NCBI GenBank assembly: GCA_013398275.1
Contig: VZSE01004122.1
Location: forward strand, 1,837,902-1,901,901
DNA: 64,000 nucleotides
Reading direction: 5' to 3'
From: Promerops cafer
Taxonomy: Eukaryota > Chordata > Aves > Passeriformes > Nectariniidae
Positions within the stretch are counted from its first letter, which is position 1, and every line of letters starts with the position of its first letter. Positions 49,243 to 61,800 of the stretch are shown here, piece after piece. A program made the position numbers and the translations under genes. The notes below the pieces were generated by a model, which made no database searches, was not told where the DNA came from, and saw nothing but the letters and a program-made list of their open reading frames with translations.

Positions 49243-52200
49243 GGCTTTTCTGTTTTTCCTCTTGACATGCCAAGAAGGCCTTTGCAGTAAGGACTAGGCA
49301 AAATGTAAGTGCAATTTATCATTCCTGTTGTTTTATTGTATCAGGAAGCTGGGAAACTTGGTTTTATGAGTGGCTATTGCTAATTCTAGATCCCCATCTT
49401 TTCTCATTGAAAGCAGGTCTTGGAAATTTGTTCCAAAGTGTCATGAAATACTGAGTTATAGTGAAGCTGTGGTTTACTTCCTCTGACAAAGTATTAGTCA
49501 AGGCTGAAATGATGAGAACTGGTAGCACTTTAGAGTGCCCTGCTCTTTAGTGCTCGAAGGTCATCAAAACTGGGTCATAACTGATGCTCATGTAGAGCTT
49601 CCCTGGCTCACAGCACATGAAGTCAAATTCAGACTCAACTTGGGAAGTGTCTTTAGCATTGATACTGCAACCTTTAGATTATACTTGCCATTTAAATAAA
49701 ATAATTTTGTATGATTATTGCAGAAAAAACAGATTTGTACATATCCTCTGTCTTTATGAAAGATTGGTGCCAAATTATAGTCATTTATAGCTATTTTGAA
49801 ACTGGATGCAAGCCCCACAAATATGTTCACAAAGTTTATGAAGACTGTATCCAGTTAACATTTTACTTGCAGGAGAGAAAAACTTTAACTTTTTAGTGCA
49901 AAATTTAAACATTCTTTTTGTTGGAAAAGTTCTAAGAATTTCTAATACTAGACATTATAACATTTTTTCATTCTCACATGTGGAAGAGCATAATATCTTT
50001 CTCTAGTTCAGGTTTTTAGCCTTAATGTTTCTGAAATAGAGAGATTAATATATTTTGGATCCTTAATCAGAAACTGTCCAGACATTAGCATTCAAAACAT
50101 GACAGCAATTCCGTAATAACAAGAAAATTATGGTTAGATGAGGCAAGTAAGCTCTGCAGAAAGGAGCTGATTACATCCTTGAGGAAAATGGACAGTAGTT
50201 GTGGATGCTTATATTTTGCTGTGCTGATTCTAATTGTTGCATCCACAGTTTCTAGGAGCTCAGGAGTCAGTTATGTACAGGCATTCACAGGCTTTGGCAT
50301 TTAGTAGGACAGGAAGAAATCTACCAGCTGATTTCCCATGGACCGGTTCACAGTCAGACACTGGAAGTTTACAACTTCATGTCTACTAATAGGGATTGGC
50401 TCCAAACCAGCAGACCAGAGGAAAACGTGATTTTCTTTCCTTTACTAGTTCCCTTAATTCTTTCAACTCTTACATTCTCTCTTTCCTAGACTTGATTACA
50501 TTTGTCATGCAATGCATTGGTGGCTGAATGAATATGCATGAAGTGTGCTCCACTTGTTTAGCAACTGAGCAATTGGTTGTGAAAATTGCCTGCTGGAAAC
50601 ATTTTCTACCTAGGTGGTTCTGCTTATGCTGTGTTTTGTTGTTTTTAACTTGCATCCCCTCCCCAGTTTAATTCTGAGTAAGTGATCCTACTAATAGGTA
50701 TGCACTCAATTTGTAAAGGCAATTTGTTTATTGTACCTGCAAATCAATAAAGATGGATTGTTTGTTCAATAAATCTTGTAGTCATCCACTCTGTAGTTTA
50801 ATCTAACAAACACTACTAGCAGTTTGCCTAACATTAGGCTGAGCCTCTTCCTTACCTGGATGTATGTTTTTTGAGATTGTTAGCATATTGCCTTTCTTAG
50901 GTACAACTTCTTTCTGGACACAGTCTGTGAGCATTCATGAAAATAACAGAAACTCAGTATTTCCATGCATAGTAAACACTCATCTTCAAGTTCCTGGAAA
51001 AATAGCAAGAGGGGAATGAAGGAGACCAGAACAAATCACAACTGGGAATGCATAACTATATCTGTGGATATTATTTTCCTGCTATTCCGCCATTCCTTGT
51101 GTTTCACAGTCTTACACTTTTTAAGACAGGGAAAAACTCAATGAGACAGAAGGATAATGGTAAATGTCTAACAGCTTTGGTGATAGAAGCATGATATTCT
51201 TTAATTTAGATTTGTTTGGCTTATATCTGAGCTATCATTTAATTTGTTTCTTTAGAAGAGTAAGGTTATGAAAGAGGTATTTCTGAATGTTTTTTTTTTG
51301 TAATGGATAGTCTAAAGCTTCCCAGAAAGTCTTGGAAGCACAGGATTTCAGTTCAAATAGTGACAACCATGTGGTTTTTAATCATTCCTAGGCAGTACCT
51401 CAATATATGGTGAAAGGAATTTGTTACAAGTATCTCAAGGAATAACCATCCAATTCTCACTTTTCCAGCAGAGGCTTGGTAGTATTTACTTAATAGCAAT
51501 TCACTTCAGGAGACTCCATCTTGTAGATTTGAAGTTAGGGCTTTCTATATCAATAGCCTTCAGGGTAAGCGCAGAATAACATTTTTCTTACTGCTCTTTT
51601 CTGCTTCTGGTGGGGAAGCTCTGTCAGTAATGCAGAAGGGTAGTTAGGACCCCATGGCTCAGATGGCTCAGCTGACGAGCACCATTTGTGATGTCTGTGT
51701 CAGGTCTCTGAGCACTAGACCAAGTTATTTTGCACTCACTGTGAAACCCTCTGTCAGAAAAAGAGCATTTTGAATTACCACCAATCAGGGCAGAACTACT
51801 GATTAAAAAGGGTAAGGTTTTGTATGCCATAACCTCATATTAAAAGGAAGAATGTGGCACTTCAAAGCAGGGGGAGTAATAGCCTTGCTTCTGAAAATGT
51901 ATGCAAAAGTTGCAAAAAACCTCAATACTGAACTTTATTTGGAGAGGTGGGCAAGCAGAGATATGTGCCTAATTCTAACATTTAAGCTCACTTTGCTTCC
52001 AGATTTGTAGTCTTTGTGCTTTACTCTGTCAAGTAACATGCAAGGCCTAGATTTTTCAAAACCATACATGAGCTACAAGGGATGGACTCTGCAGTCGTTT
52101 TCTGTATGATGCAGAGTTTTGGAAGTCTAGCAGTTGCTTAATACTTCCTAAAATAATGATTTATAAAAAAATGATTTATAACTTCATGTAGTTATTCATC

Positions 52201-52487
52201 TTTGTCTTCATTTTTTTACTGTGAATCTTCAGATCTAGAGGAGCTGTATCTGAGGGCAGTTCTTTATTTTTGGGTTATTCTGGCACAGATACTATGTTGT
52301 CAAACAGCTGATTTAATTGGTAGAGGGAAAGAAAAGCTCTAAGTTTACTGTGTGGGCTTTTTAACAGAGACTTGCCAGCCTAATTTTGTGAAACTAAGAC
52401 ATTTGATTAATTCTGCCATTCAGTGGAAGTGCCTTATCTTTACTGTGTTTGACATTTAGCAGTTCAGTTGAATTTGCCCAAAAGGAT

Positions 52488-52533
52488 GGGGAAAGGGGGG
52501 GAGATGAAGGTGGAGTGGGGGGCAGGGGAGGGA
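52488..52533 (+). other. G-rich tract with quadruplex potential
   Basis: G-tracts of 4, 7, 6, 4 and 3 bases occur within 46 bases. Two tight groups are separated by a 15-base segment, so it meets a relaxed (one long loop) but not the strict four-tract rule. It lies within plus-strand frame 52468-52737, which has no known domain. Confidence 0.5.
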
Positions 52534-55500
52534 ACTGAAATCTACTTTCCTGCTAAATTCAAACAAAATTTAGCAGAAACAAGTCATTGTCAAGATGCAG
52601 CAGCCACTGTTACTTGCGCTGGTAAGAAGACCGAGCAGCCGGTATCATTCACATACAGGAAAAGTGGTCTGCAGCCCTTGCTGGGCTCACTGAAGATAGA
52701 CAAATCCAGAGCAGGCCTGAAATGGCATTTGTTTTAGTGCTGCTGCCCTGGAGAGTCAGTGGGCTTGACAAGAGCAAGAGAGGGACCTGTGCTGAGCTGA
52801 GCTGAGATCCTCGCAGCAAAGCCGCCTCTCAGCCGGAGGTGCTGATGCGCAGTCTGCTGGACTGCTGCCTTCCAAACACTTCCTCAGCCATGGTTTTGTT
52901 TGTTCACCTGCAAGTGTCTCTGACCAACCCTGTTAAACTTTCAAGAGGGCTTTTTGAGGTTGGTTTTTTATCAGAGACATTTTCTTGTTAGCCCTCTCTT
53001 GGTAAGAGGATAAGGAATTTTAAAGCCCTTTTCCATCTGGACAGCAGTTGTTTGAATCACCAGTTGTTACCTACCCTTTGGAAGAACCTTTTTTATCGTT
53101 TCCATGACCCAGACTTGAAGCTTAGTTCTATTTGACATATGTACAATTATTACCGAGGAGTTTTATGGCAGAATAAAAAAGAGAAACTTTGCATTTCTAC
53201 AGGAAGGCATTTCCTGTGTGTTTGATTCAACATCTTGTATGAGCAAAGAACAAAACTATCAGTTTGTGAATTATCTTTTCCATCAAAACACATTGTATCT
53301 GCTTTTGAGTAAAGCCCTAACTTTTGTTTTTCTGCTCTTCAAAAAAAAATTTTTTTAAAGTTAAAAGTCTTGAGATTTTTAAAAATTTATATCAAAAAAG
53401 CTGTGGCAAATCTAGATGACACTACTTCTTGTGGGTTTTTGCTTGTTCAGCCAAAGGTAGAGGAGTGAGGTAGAAAAAGAAGCAACATTATTTGTTCACT
53501 ATTTTAAGAAATGTAATCTAAACTTAAAGAATAACAGCATCAATGGGGACTCTCCTAGTTATAGACTCTGTTTGTATCCCGGTCCATACCTGATCTGACA
53601 CCAGAGGTGTCACTATTTCTTGAGAAAATACGGATATCAAAGTAATTTAATTATTTGTTTATAGATCCTGAGAACAAGGAGTACCATCCTCAGAGGAAGT
53701 ACAACCTGGCCGTAAGCCAACATGCCTTAGAGTGAAGTCTTCAGGAGGGTTGGGCAGTGTCCCAAGAGGCCTCAATAATTTTTTAAGGTATTATACCAAC
53801 ACTACCACCTACAGGAGTTCAGCAAAAGGGATACAGTATTTTACAGAAATTCAAAATAGAACAGAAATCAAGGTTCTTTGAGTATGGTCTGATCTTCCTC
53901 AATATCCAGAATTTTGGGGAAAACCCTCAGCTATATCAGGAATTATTAAGACACAAGTCTTGCCTCATGATTCCAAACACTTCTATGGAGAGCCATACTT
54001 TGTGAAAGGCAGTTCTTGTTGCATTGTAACCCACTGTGCTAGAAATTTAAAACCTTTTGTTCATCAGGTCTTAAGCGTGAGCATGTATGATTAAAATTTA
54101 AACCTCACAAACATCCATAAATCAGAGGCCAGTCTGCACAAAAACTTGGCTTGGTTTAATGTGCACATTTCTATTTTTGATTTATGTATAGGTATACAGC
54201 AGTACAGCTATGTTAGCCTGTGTGGAAGTTGAATTGCTTGCACAGATGTTGTATATATTTCATTGCTTTTTAGTAAGCTGCCATTTGGCCAGCATGAGCA
54301 GAACTGTCTGAAAATAGATGAAGGCTATTGAAAAGAAAATACAACTTTACTTGTGGTATCTTTCAGTCTACTGGACTTTGAGGGATTCTGTTTCCAGTCA
54401 ACCACTACCATTGCTTACAGTACTTCAAATTATTTACCCAAAGAAAGGAAATTGTGAAGCTGTAGCTTTGCAAAGTATTTACACTGAATAAATGTCAAGT
54501 TACATTTCCTCATTTTATCACTTTCTTGTCAGTCATTGCCAAGCTGAGAGAGATGATCCATAAATAGCAGACAAGTTTAAATGTGCATCTATAAAAGAAA
54601 GGAGTGCTAAACATTCTTGTCCTGGGTAGTAAGGCACTTAAAATTGTGCTCAAGGTCAGTAGGTTTCAGTGAAGCTTAGTTGGAGAAAAGCAATAGGCAT
54701 AGCTGCTTAGCACCCCATGGAACCCAGTTTTCAATAAAATGCACCAAAATGCCAATTACATGATGACTATCCAATTAATCAGTGAGAAATAATGTATTGA
54801 GAGTTGCCATGGCTTCTATTCCATGTTGTCTCATATCCTCATTGTCATTTTAATTTCCTCTGACAGGTAGAAAAAGCTAAAGTTTCTGAGTTGATACCTA
54901 TGAGATTAGTTCCAAATGCCCTGTGTTTGTGTATTTATATCCCCCAAACTTGCTAGGAGTTTCATTCTTGCTCTGACAAGCATATTTCAAGCTTAGTCAT
55001 TAGGGATGTCATCTCTGGAAGCAGTCAGAGCATATCTACAACCCTGATTTTCAACTGTTTGGCCTGAGTAAGAGAGCATTTAGGAAAGGTTCCTGGTTGG
55101 CATGTTGACCATGGAGTGGAGAGGCCAGCCTCAGGAGCTTTACTTGCAGCTCCTGCAAGTTACTTGGCTGTTGTAGTAGCTAGCTGCACTTGCCAGGTGG
55201 CTGAGGGGTTTTCAGTGCAGGCACTGCTCAGAAAGAACATTCTATTTATTAAAAGGAGGTTGGAGACACCTGGGAAAACAGGTCAAGAAAGCAATTGATT
55301 TCAATAGTTAGTCCATAATTTCACTGCTCTCTTTTCTTTAGCTTTTCTAGGTTAACTATGATGCTTTCAAATGTGTTTTCTAGCTAAGGAGATAAAATAA
55401 GAACTTTTTAAAAATGTGAACTGTGGAAGGAGGCAACAGAAATCTGTGGGGGAGTCAGACAGCAAGACTCAGGGGCTGAGCTTAGATGCATAGGCAAAAC

Positions 55501-56573
55501 TCATAATAAAACATTAAAATAGAGAAGTAAAACTGACTTGCCCAGAACTGTTGAACAATACTTCCTGTCAGCTCTGAGAAAAGCACTGACACCAAGCAGT
55601 AGAATATAAGGTTACTGATGGTCATCATATCTTTAAAGGAGTCTTGAATACCTGCAGTTGACTGTAGGACATTGTAGAAACAATTTTTCAAGTTACACAT
55701 AAAAGTATTGCTGTGAGATATCAGAGGAGTTCTCGGGAGTCTCTGCTATGAACTCCAAGCAGTATTGTTTGGGAAGCTTGTCTTAATTAAAATTTCAGGC
55801 AGAAGCAGACAAAAAAACCCCAAAACCCCAAACAACCAAAACTCAAAGGTGTGAAAGAGAAAGAAAACCACTGAAATAATTGTGTCTGCAAAGTCAGACA
55901 TCCAAAAGGTCACAGTTCTTGGTTCTTCCCCAAGGTCCCCTGGGTGTTTAAATCTAGTATTTTCACAATCTTCTCTATATTAAACCTTGTAAGCAACTTA
56001 AGACACTTTAAATTAACAGTGCTAGTGTCGATTTATCTGTCCTTGGTGTTAGATGTTAACCTTCAGGTTGACACATATTACTTCACATTATAACCTGGAT
56101 TGAAAACTTCTGATATGAAAAGATTAAAATTAATAGGTTTACTCAAAATAATTAAAAATGAGCACTAGAATAGTAATAATTATAACCTTGGAGACTCATA
56201 ATTAAAGTTTACCATTGTCTGAAAATTATCTCTTCCTTTAATTTTCCCATGATAGGGAAAGTATGGCTTTTCAGGCAAGGGGATAACTGACTCATTGTCT
56301 TGGGCCTTTGGCCAAATAATGTGCTGTGAATCTGAAATACCCACATGCGGACATCACACACTGCATGATGGTATTGAAATAGTTTTGATACCTTTTTCTT
56401 GAGAGCAGTTGACTTAAGCAAGTTTTTCTATTGGTTTGTTACAGATTTGCAAAGCACACAGGGACCCTGGCCTTTTTGTCAGTACTTAACAGAAGTGGCA
56501 TGTTTTGCTTTGGGAATCCAGTTCACACATTCTGCATCTGGTCAGATGTTTGCAGGATCAGGGCTGAGTAGGC
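52534..56573. other. Noncoding stretch, no gene recognised
   Basis: The stretch holds three GCTGA units at 52791-52805 in a short GC-richer patch (about 52740-52880), an A9T6 junction near 53341-53356, a candidate mini-exon at 53665-53711 (separate entry), and a C4A4-type low-complexity tract at about 55810-55842. No repeat family was recognised. Confidence 0.55.
53665..53711 (+). other. Possible 47-bp coding mini-exon
   Basis: Between an acceptor-like 'tatttgtttatag' and a donor GTAAGC (53712-53717), one frame reads 'PENKEYHPQRKYNLA', a hydrophilic, protein-like peptide with good codon usage. The two leading bases would complete a codon from an upstream exon. I cannot place the peptide in any protein, and the acceptor pyrimidine tract is weak. 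It could be chance. Confidence 0.15.
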
Positions 56574-56695
56574 TTCTTTTCTTTTCTTTTCTTTTCTTTT
56601 CTTTTCTTTTCTTTTCTTTTCTTTTCTTTTCTTTTCTTTTCTTTTCTTTTCTTTTCTTTTCTTTTCTTTTCTTTTCTTTTTTTCTTTCTTTTCTC
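56574..56695. repeat. Pure CTTTT pentanucleotide microsatellite (21 units)
   Basis: CTTTT repeats exactly 21 times without interruption at 56576-56680, then degrades into TTTCTTTCTTTTCTC. The minus strand is pure purine (AAAAG). Long open frames overlapping it (56399-56745 on both strands) encode SFLFF or KEKKR repeats and are artefacts. Confidence 0.98.
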
Positions 56696-58824
56696 TGTGT
56701 ATTACCATAATTAGAGTAGGTGGAAGGATGGAATAGCAGCTCCATGCATGCTTTGCCTTTTCGTAAGAAAAGAAATACAGTTTTCAGTCCTTCTCAATCT
56801 ACCTCTATTTAAATTCTAAGAATGAGTTAATCAAATACATGGTTTCCTTAAGATGTCTAAAACTGGCTTCAAAACTGAGTATCAAGCACCCTTTCCTAAA
56901 CACATTATGTGCCCTTTAGTCTATTTGCAAATCTAAAAGCACTATATTTGTATTGCTGACCTCTACACTTGCACTGAACTTTGTCGGTGGGGCCTTACAA
57001 AGTATGATTTTCTTTCTGTGCTGGTGGAAAATGGATCTGTTGGCCAGCTTAATGCCTCAGCATGATTTTGCAGCTGAATCTCAGCTACCAGCCAGGGACT
57101 TCACAAGAACCAAGAATAGATCTGACAGACTGTCTGCCTGAGGGATGCCCAGTGCCCCTCTTACAAGACCCATTATACTGAAAGTGTCCTAAATGTGACA
57201 CTGTTGTCCTTTCTTGTAGCACTTTGTCTGTGTGCTAAGCAATGCCAGAACTCTGAGCTGGCTTCCTAATGATGGACAGAATCAGTAAGGGAGAGTCTGA
57301 GTGATAGTAATGTATTTCTTGTATGTATACTAAGGAAGTGTTCCTGGAAAAGGAGTGATCACAAAAAATTGCAAACACTTTCTCAGTAACATGAGCTCCA
57401 AATTGTTCATAGGGAGCGAGTCTGGATCAAGAACTGACTCTAAACTGCAATCTAATTCTTGAGCAGCTGGCACACCTTCATCTCCAAGGTCTCCTATTTC
57501 TGTGTAAAACTTCAAATAATACAGGTGAGCAGCAAAATAGCAGCTTTTCCTAAGTTTTCCCAGGAAGGACACCCTTCATGCCAACAGTTAAGCACGGTGA
57601 CACACGACTTGGTGGGCACAGGGTAAGACCTTGTCATGCATCATCTACTCCACAGAAACAATCCGTGCATGCCCTGATTCTCAGCAACCAACTGAAAGCA
57701 AGCTGGGGGCAGTCTGGCCCTACCTGGGCAGAAACTGGGGGACCCTTGACTTGCTACAACTAAAAGCTCCATGTGATCAGATGATAACCAGCTGTTGGGT
57801 GCATGGTACCTCATGCACAGGGCAGAAATCGAATGAATCTGTAGCCTGAATTTTGTGTGTGGTGATGCAAAAGGCTCAAGTGCCTGATTAAATACTTAAA
57901 AGATGGTTCATGACCACTTTGTTTGGTTTAACAAAAATAACTGAGTTTTGATAACTTCATTTTTAAATTGTGAACGCTATTAATTAGTGGTGTGGGTTTG
58001 GTGAGCATGTTTTTTCCACCAGATTTACATCTCTGTGAGGCCAATTACCTCTACATGGCTAGGTTAAATTCCAGTTTACACCAGAGTGAGGTCAGAATCA
58101 GGTAGCCTCTGTGAGTTAAATGGTGTATGTAGTGACTATGTGCTATTTTTATGTCATATGAGTCACATGTATATACTGACTGTGGTGCTGTATGTGGTAG
58201 TTAGGGAGATTTTTAGCCCTGTTTATCTGTTGATGCTAAGAGAATGCAGAAAGAATTAAAAGGTAGTTTGAAATGACACTAATTTGCTTGTTCCTCATTA
58301 TTGCAGCTCATAAAGATGTTGATTTGCATACTGGATATATTTCTGATTTGTATTTTAAGGTTATTTCATTTCCTGTTATGTTTGCAATGCAAATTACCTT
58401 TGTATAGGGAAGAATATTCTGCCCTCTGAAAAAGGCTGGAAGATATTATTTTGGAAGGGCAGGCTGCAGGTAATATTTTGCAATAGCTATGTTTTACCTG
58501 TTCTCATTTTTTATTGTCAATGAAAGCAAAAGCTCTTCTTAAACCCCAATGTGTAGCTCTCTGCTGCACCCACCACAGTAAACTCTTCCAACAGCAGCAG
58601 GACTCTTTTAATTGAGTCTTTCACAAGACCAGAACCAAGCAGACATCAGAGGAAAAATACATTAAATCAGTCTCTCAAAAGTGGACTTCACCAGAGGAAA
58701 GAGGGTAGGATCAGACTAGGCAGAGTTACAAGTGTTTGGGGAAAAAATATTAATCCCCTAAACTGGGAATAAAGCTATGCAGGCAATCTCAGTTGTAATT
58801 ATTACTCTGCTCTTAACTATAATG
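56696..58824. other. Noncoding stretch, no gene recognised
   Basis: No repeat family, RNA gene or convincing frame is recognised. The interval 57940-58010, around 'gctattaattagtgg', has a conserved-noncoding look, but this is only an impression. Confidence 0.55.
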
Positions 58825-58884
58825 ATGTTGGGATTTATGTAGCACTTTTCATATGTAAATTGCTCATCAGATTGCTAATTGTCT
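58825..58884 (+). repeat. Possible L3/MIR-like fragment
   Basis: 'tttatgtagcacttttcata' followed by 'tgtaaattgctcatcag' resembles the start of the ancient amniote LINE-tail unit ('tatatagcactttcatctg'). It is only about 45 bases, so the call is weak. Confidence 0.25.
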
Positions 58885-61800
58885 CATAACATAGATAGTT
58901 CCTTGTCTGAATGTGGCTGCAAAAGAGTGCAAGGATCTTTCAACAATGTCACATACAGGCAGCTACTACAATTTTCATTTTGTGTTCTAAAGAGATCATG
59001 CTTTTACACCACACACCATAGAGTTCTGTCTGTGGCCCTGCCTAATAATATCAGAGCATTTTCAGCCAAATATGACAGAGCACTAGAGGTCCAAAAGATT
59101 AAAATTTCCCAAGTATTTTAGGGAAATAGAAAACTAAATTCAGGAAAGAGACTCAATTACTGTTTCCACTGAGGGAAAGCCTGCAATGTTTCCTGTTTTC
59201 CATGGGATGCCAGTGAGTTTTTCTTTCTGTACATGCTACAGACAGGTAAATAACAGGAAACTCTTCAGTCAGTTTTCACCTTCTTACACATGAGAGAATC
59301 CAATCACAAGACAAAGAGTGATAGGAAACCAGATTTCATTTCTTGAGGTATGCTGGAGGAAGAGTTAATTCTGGCTTTAAAAGCACAGTGATTTTGAAGC
59401 AGCACCCCTCCTGTGAAAAAGCATAGAGAGACAAGGAGACAGAATTCAGCCTCCAATTTTCAAACTTGCAGTAAATTACTTTCCTTGTCATCCAAAATGT
59501 GTTCATGAAAGGAACTGAGTCTCTGGAAAAATTAGCTGAAAAGACATTTTCCTGTTGGAACATGCTATTTAACTGAAACACGTACCAATTTCAGTGCAAT
59601 TGGATGTAAAGAAATTGTAAAGAAAAGGTCAGTTAGTTTGTGCCTTGTTTGCTTCAACATTTTTCTTTTGTTTGCAATATATTTTGCATTGTATTATACA
59701 GTAAGAAAAGCATACAGGAAAAACTTCTAAATCTAATCAAAGCAGAACTTTTTTAAAAGCCCAAAGGGGGTCAATTTAAATTTCAAGAAAAAATGAGTTT
59801 TTCTTTCAGATTCAGAAGAGAAATACAATATTAGTTTCTAATTGCAACCACTATCAACCATTATGATGCTAAGGAGCCTCCTTCCTGAGCACTCTATCAA
59901 GAAACATTTCTAATTCTTTCTAAATAATTTATATCTTATATTTAATGAATGTAATGATGGAGGGCTAGCAAACTTTCTAGACTAAAGACTAACATGGTTA
60001 TCTCTATGTTTGCATGTTTTCTCATCCAGTGGACATGAGTTGAAAAGGCTGTTTCCATAAAAGTATATGCCAAGGGGGAAAGTAATGTGTATAAGGGTAC
60101 AATTGGCAAATACTGGGAATGCAGCCATAGACCCAAGCATAGGATGACTAGTCAATTTTTTTCATTTCTTTTTTTTTTCTTCTGAATTAAACATATGCTT
60201 TGATAGTAATGTCACTGTTACCAGGAGTTTGTTTCTCAGATCAAGTCAGAGTGTTTCCATACAAATACATTCTTTTCTTCCTTTAGATTTTCTTAACAGA
60301 GTTGCAACAGTGAGGAACTTTTATGAATAGAGTAATAGACCAAAAACATTGACATGCAATTTTTAATTATTTTTCTTTTTTTTTTAATTGCATTTTGAAA
60401 ATTTTGATGGAAGACGCAACAGTTACTAAGTCCATTCTAAAAGTTATTTTAAAACTGCAAAATCTTGAACAGGCTGAAGTTTTCTTTGATTTGGGTTTGT
60501 GTCTATATCACAAAGTAGTGATGGTGGCACTGCAAGCCTCTGTAATCTTCTAAAAATCAAGCACTTTCAAATAAAGTGATTACTCTTTCTTGAAGCTTTA
60601 GAAACCAGGTGCAATGATACCAACCTGCTCAGTTTTTGTAGTGTCACGTGAAAACTGAAATAATAAAGATGTGCTGAACTTTTCTACTAGGAAAGGATAC
60701 TTTTTCACAGAAAATGGTTAAGCTCAGTTCAATGTATTTGGCATTGAAGGAAGAAAATGTGCTGTTATGCGGAAATAATCCTATATTTGCCTAAAGTTTA
60801 TGTAAGAAAATATGTTAAAACTAAGTGGAAGCTTATTTTTTCATGAGCCTGTGGCTGAGGATTTTCTCCATCTAGAAGAAAGTGTAAAAATGGAATGAGA
60901 AAAATAACCTGTGGAACTGTAAAGTGCCCTGGGGATTTCATTCTCCCAGGCATCACATTAGTTTCAGAGGCTCTGATTTTTTTCCTTTCTGTTTTACTAG
61001 GCTATTCCTGTCAGCATCTCTGGGTTGCCCAGTTTTGTGGGAGAAATCAAGCTAAAATAAAGCAAGAAGGTCAGCACCTAGGTAGTAATTCTGCACTCTT
61101 AACTGCAATTATTTAGAAATTGCCAAGTCAGTTGCGCGAGTGTAGTCTGGCAAAGTGCAGCAGCAGTCACTGGCACAGGAGAGCCAGTTTGTGCTGTGGG
61201 TATGAAGGGAGCTGGTTCTCTTTTTCCACCTGTGGGCTGTGGAGAGCTGCGTGGGACACTGCCAGTGTGGTCTGACCTGAGTAACAATACCTGGAAACTG
61301 TGAGATCTGATTTGGTACAAACCCCACACTCGCCTGTGCTGTCACTTCATTGCTTTATTAGTCACCCAGGGCTGGATTGCTCATGGGAGCCTTGTGCAGT
61401 GGTGGATTGGAGGGGCTTCATGGTGCATGCTGACTTGACCCTGAAAGGAATTGAGTGCTGTGGCCCTAATTTAGCCTAACACATCAGTATGTGTATGAAT
61501 TTAAATTTTCAACTCCGCTCACTGCTGGAGGGGAAAGTTAAGGACTTTGTACCCTACATAAAACTCCAGTAGACCCATAAATATAGAGCAAAAGTAGAAT
61601 TTTGCTAGTTAGACATCTGAGCTGGACTTCTAGAGGTCTTCCTGAACCAGAAACCTAGACTAATAAAATATTTCGCACCTGCATATTTACTGTCTTGACC
61701 TTTACTGTTACTGTCTAGCTTTTCTCACCTCCCCTGGTATTTTTCATCAAAGAAGGAATATGATTAGTCTGCTGCAGCTTCCTACCCTACCCAGAGGCGT

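Larger units (their letters stand above)
46613..52487. other. Noncoding stretch with exon-like intervals
   Basis: No gene or repeat family is recognised. Exon-like intervals at 47472-47968 and 49154-49242 are listed separately. An A-rich tract lies at 48908-48932, a T9-class run at 51291-51299, and an 11-bp repeat AATGATTTATA at 52155-52165 and 52170-52180. Confidence 0.5.

Noticed and set aside
49170..52637. Shared 13-mer AGAAGACCGAGCA at 49170-49182 and 52625-52637
   Set aside because: Dozens of chance 13-mer matches are expected in 64 kb, and the flanks are unrelated.
55806..55842. CCCCAAAA-type units resembling telomeric repeat
   Set aside because: Only two imperfect units in A/C-rich low-complexity DNA. 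The vertebrate telomere unit is TTAGGG, which is not present in tandem.
56399..56745. Open frames on both strands over the CTTTT array
   Set aside because: They encode only SFLFF or KEKKR repeats generated by the microsatellite, and are artefacts of a stop-free pentanucleotide.
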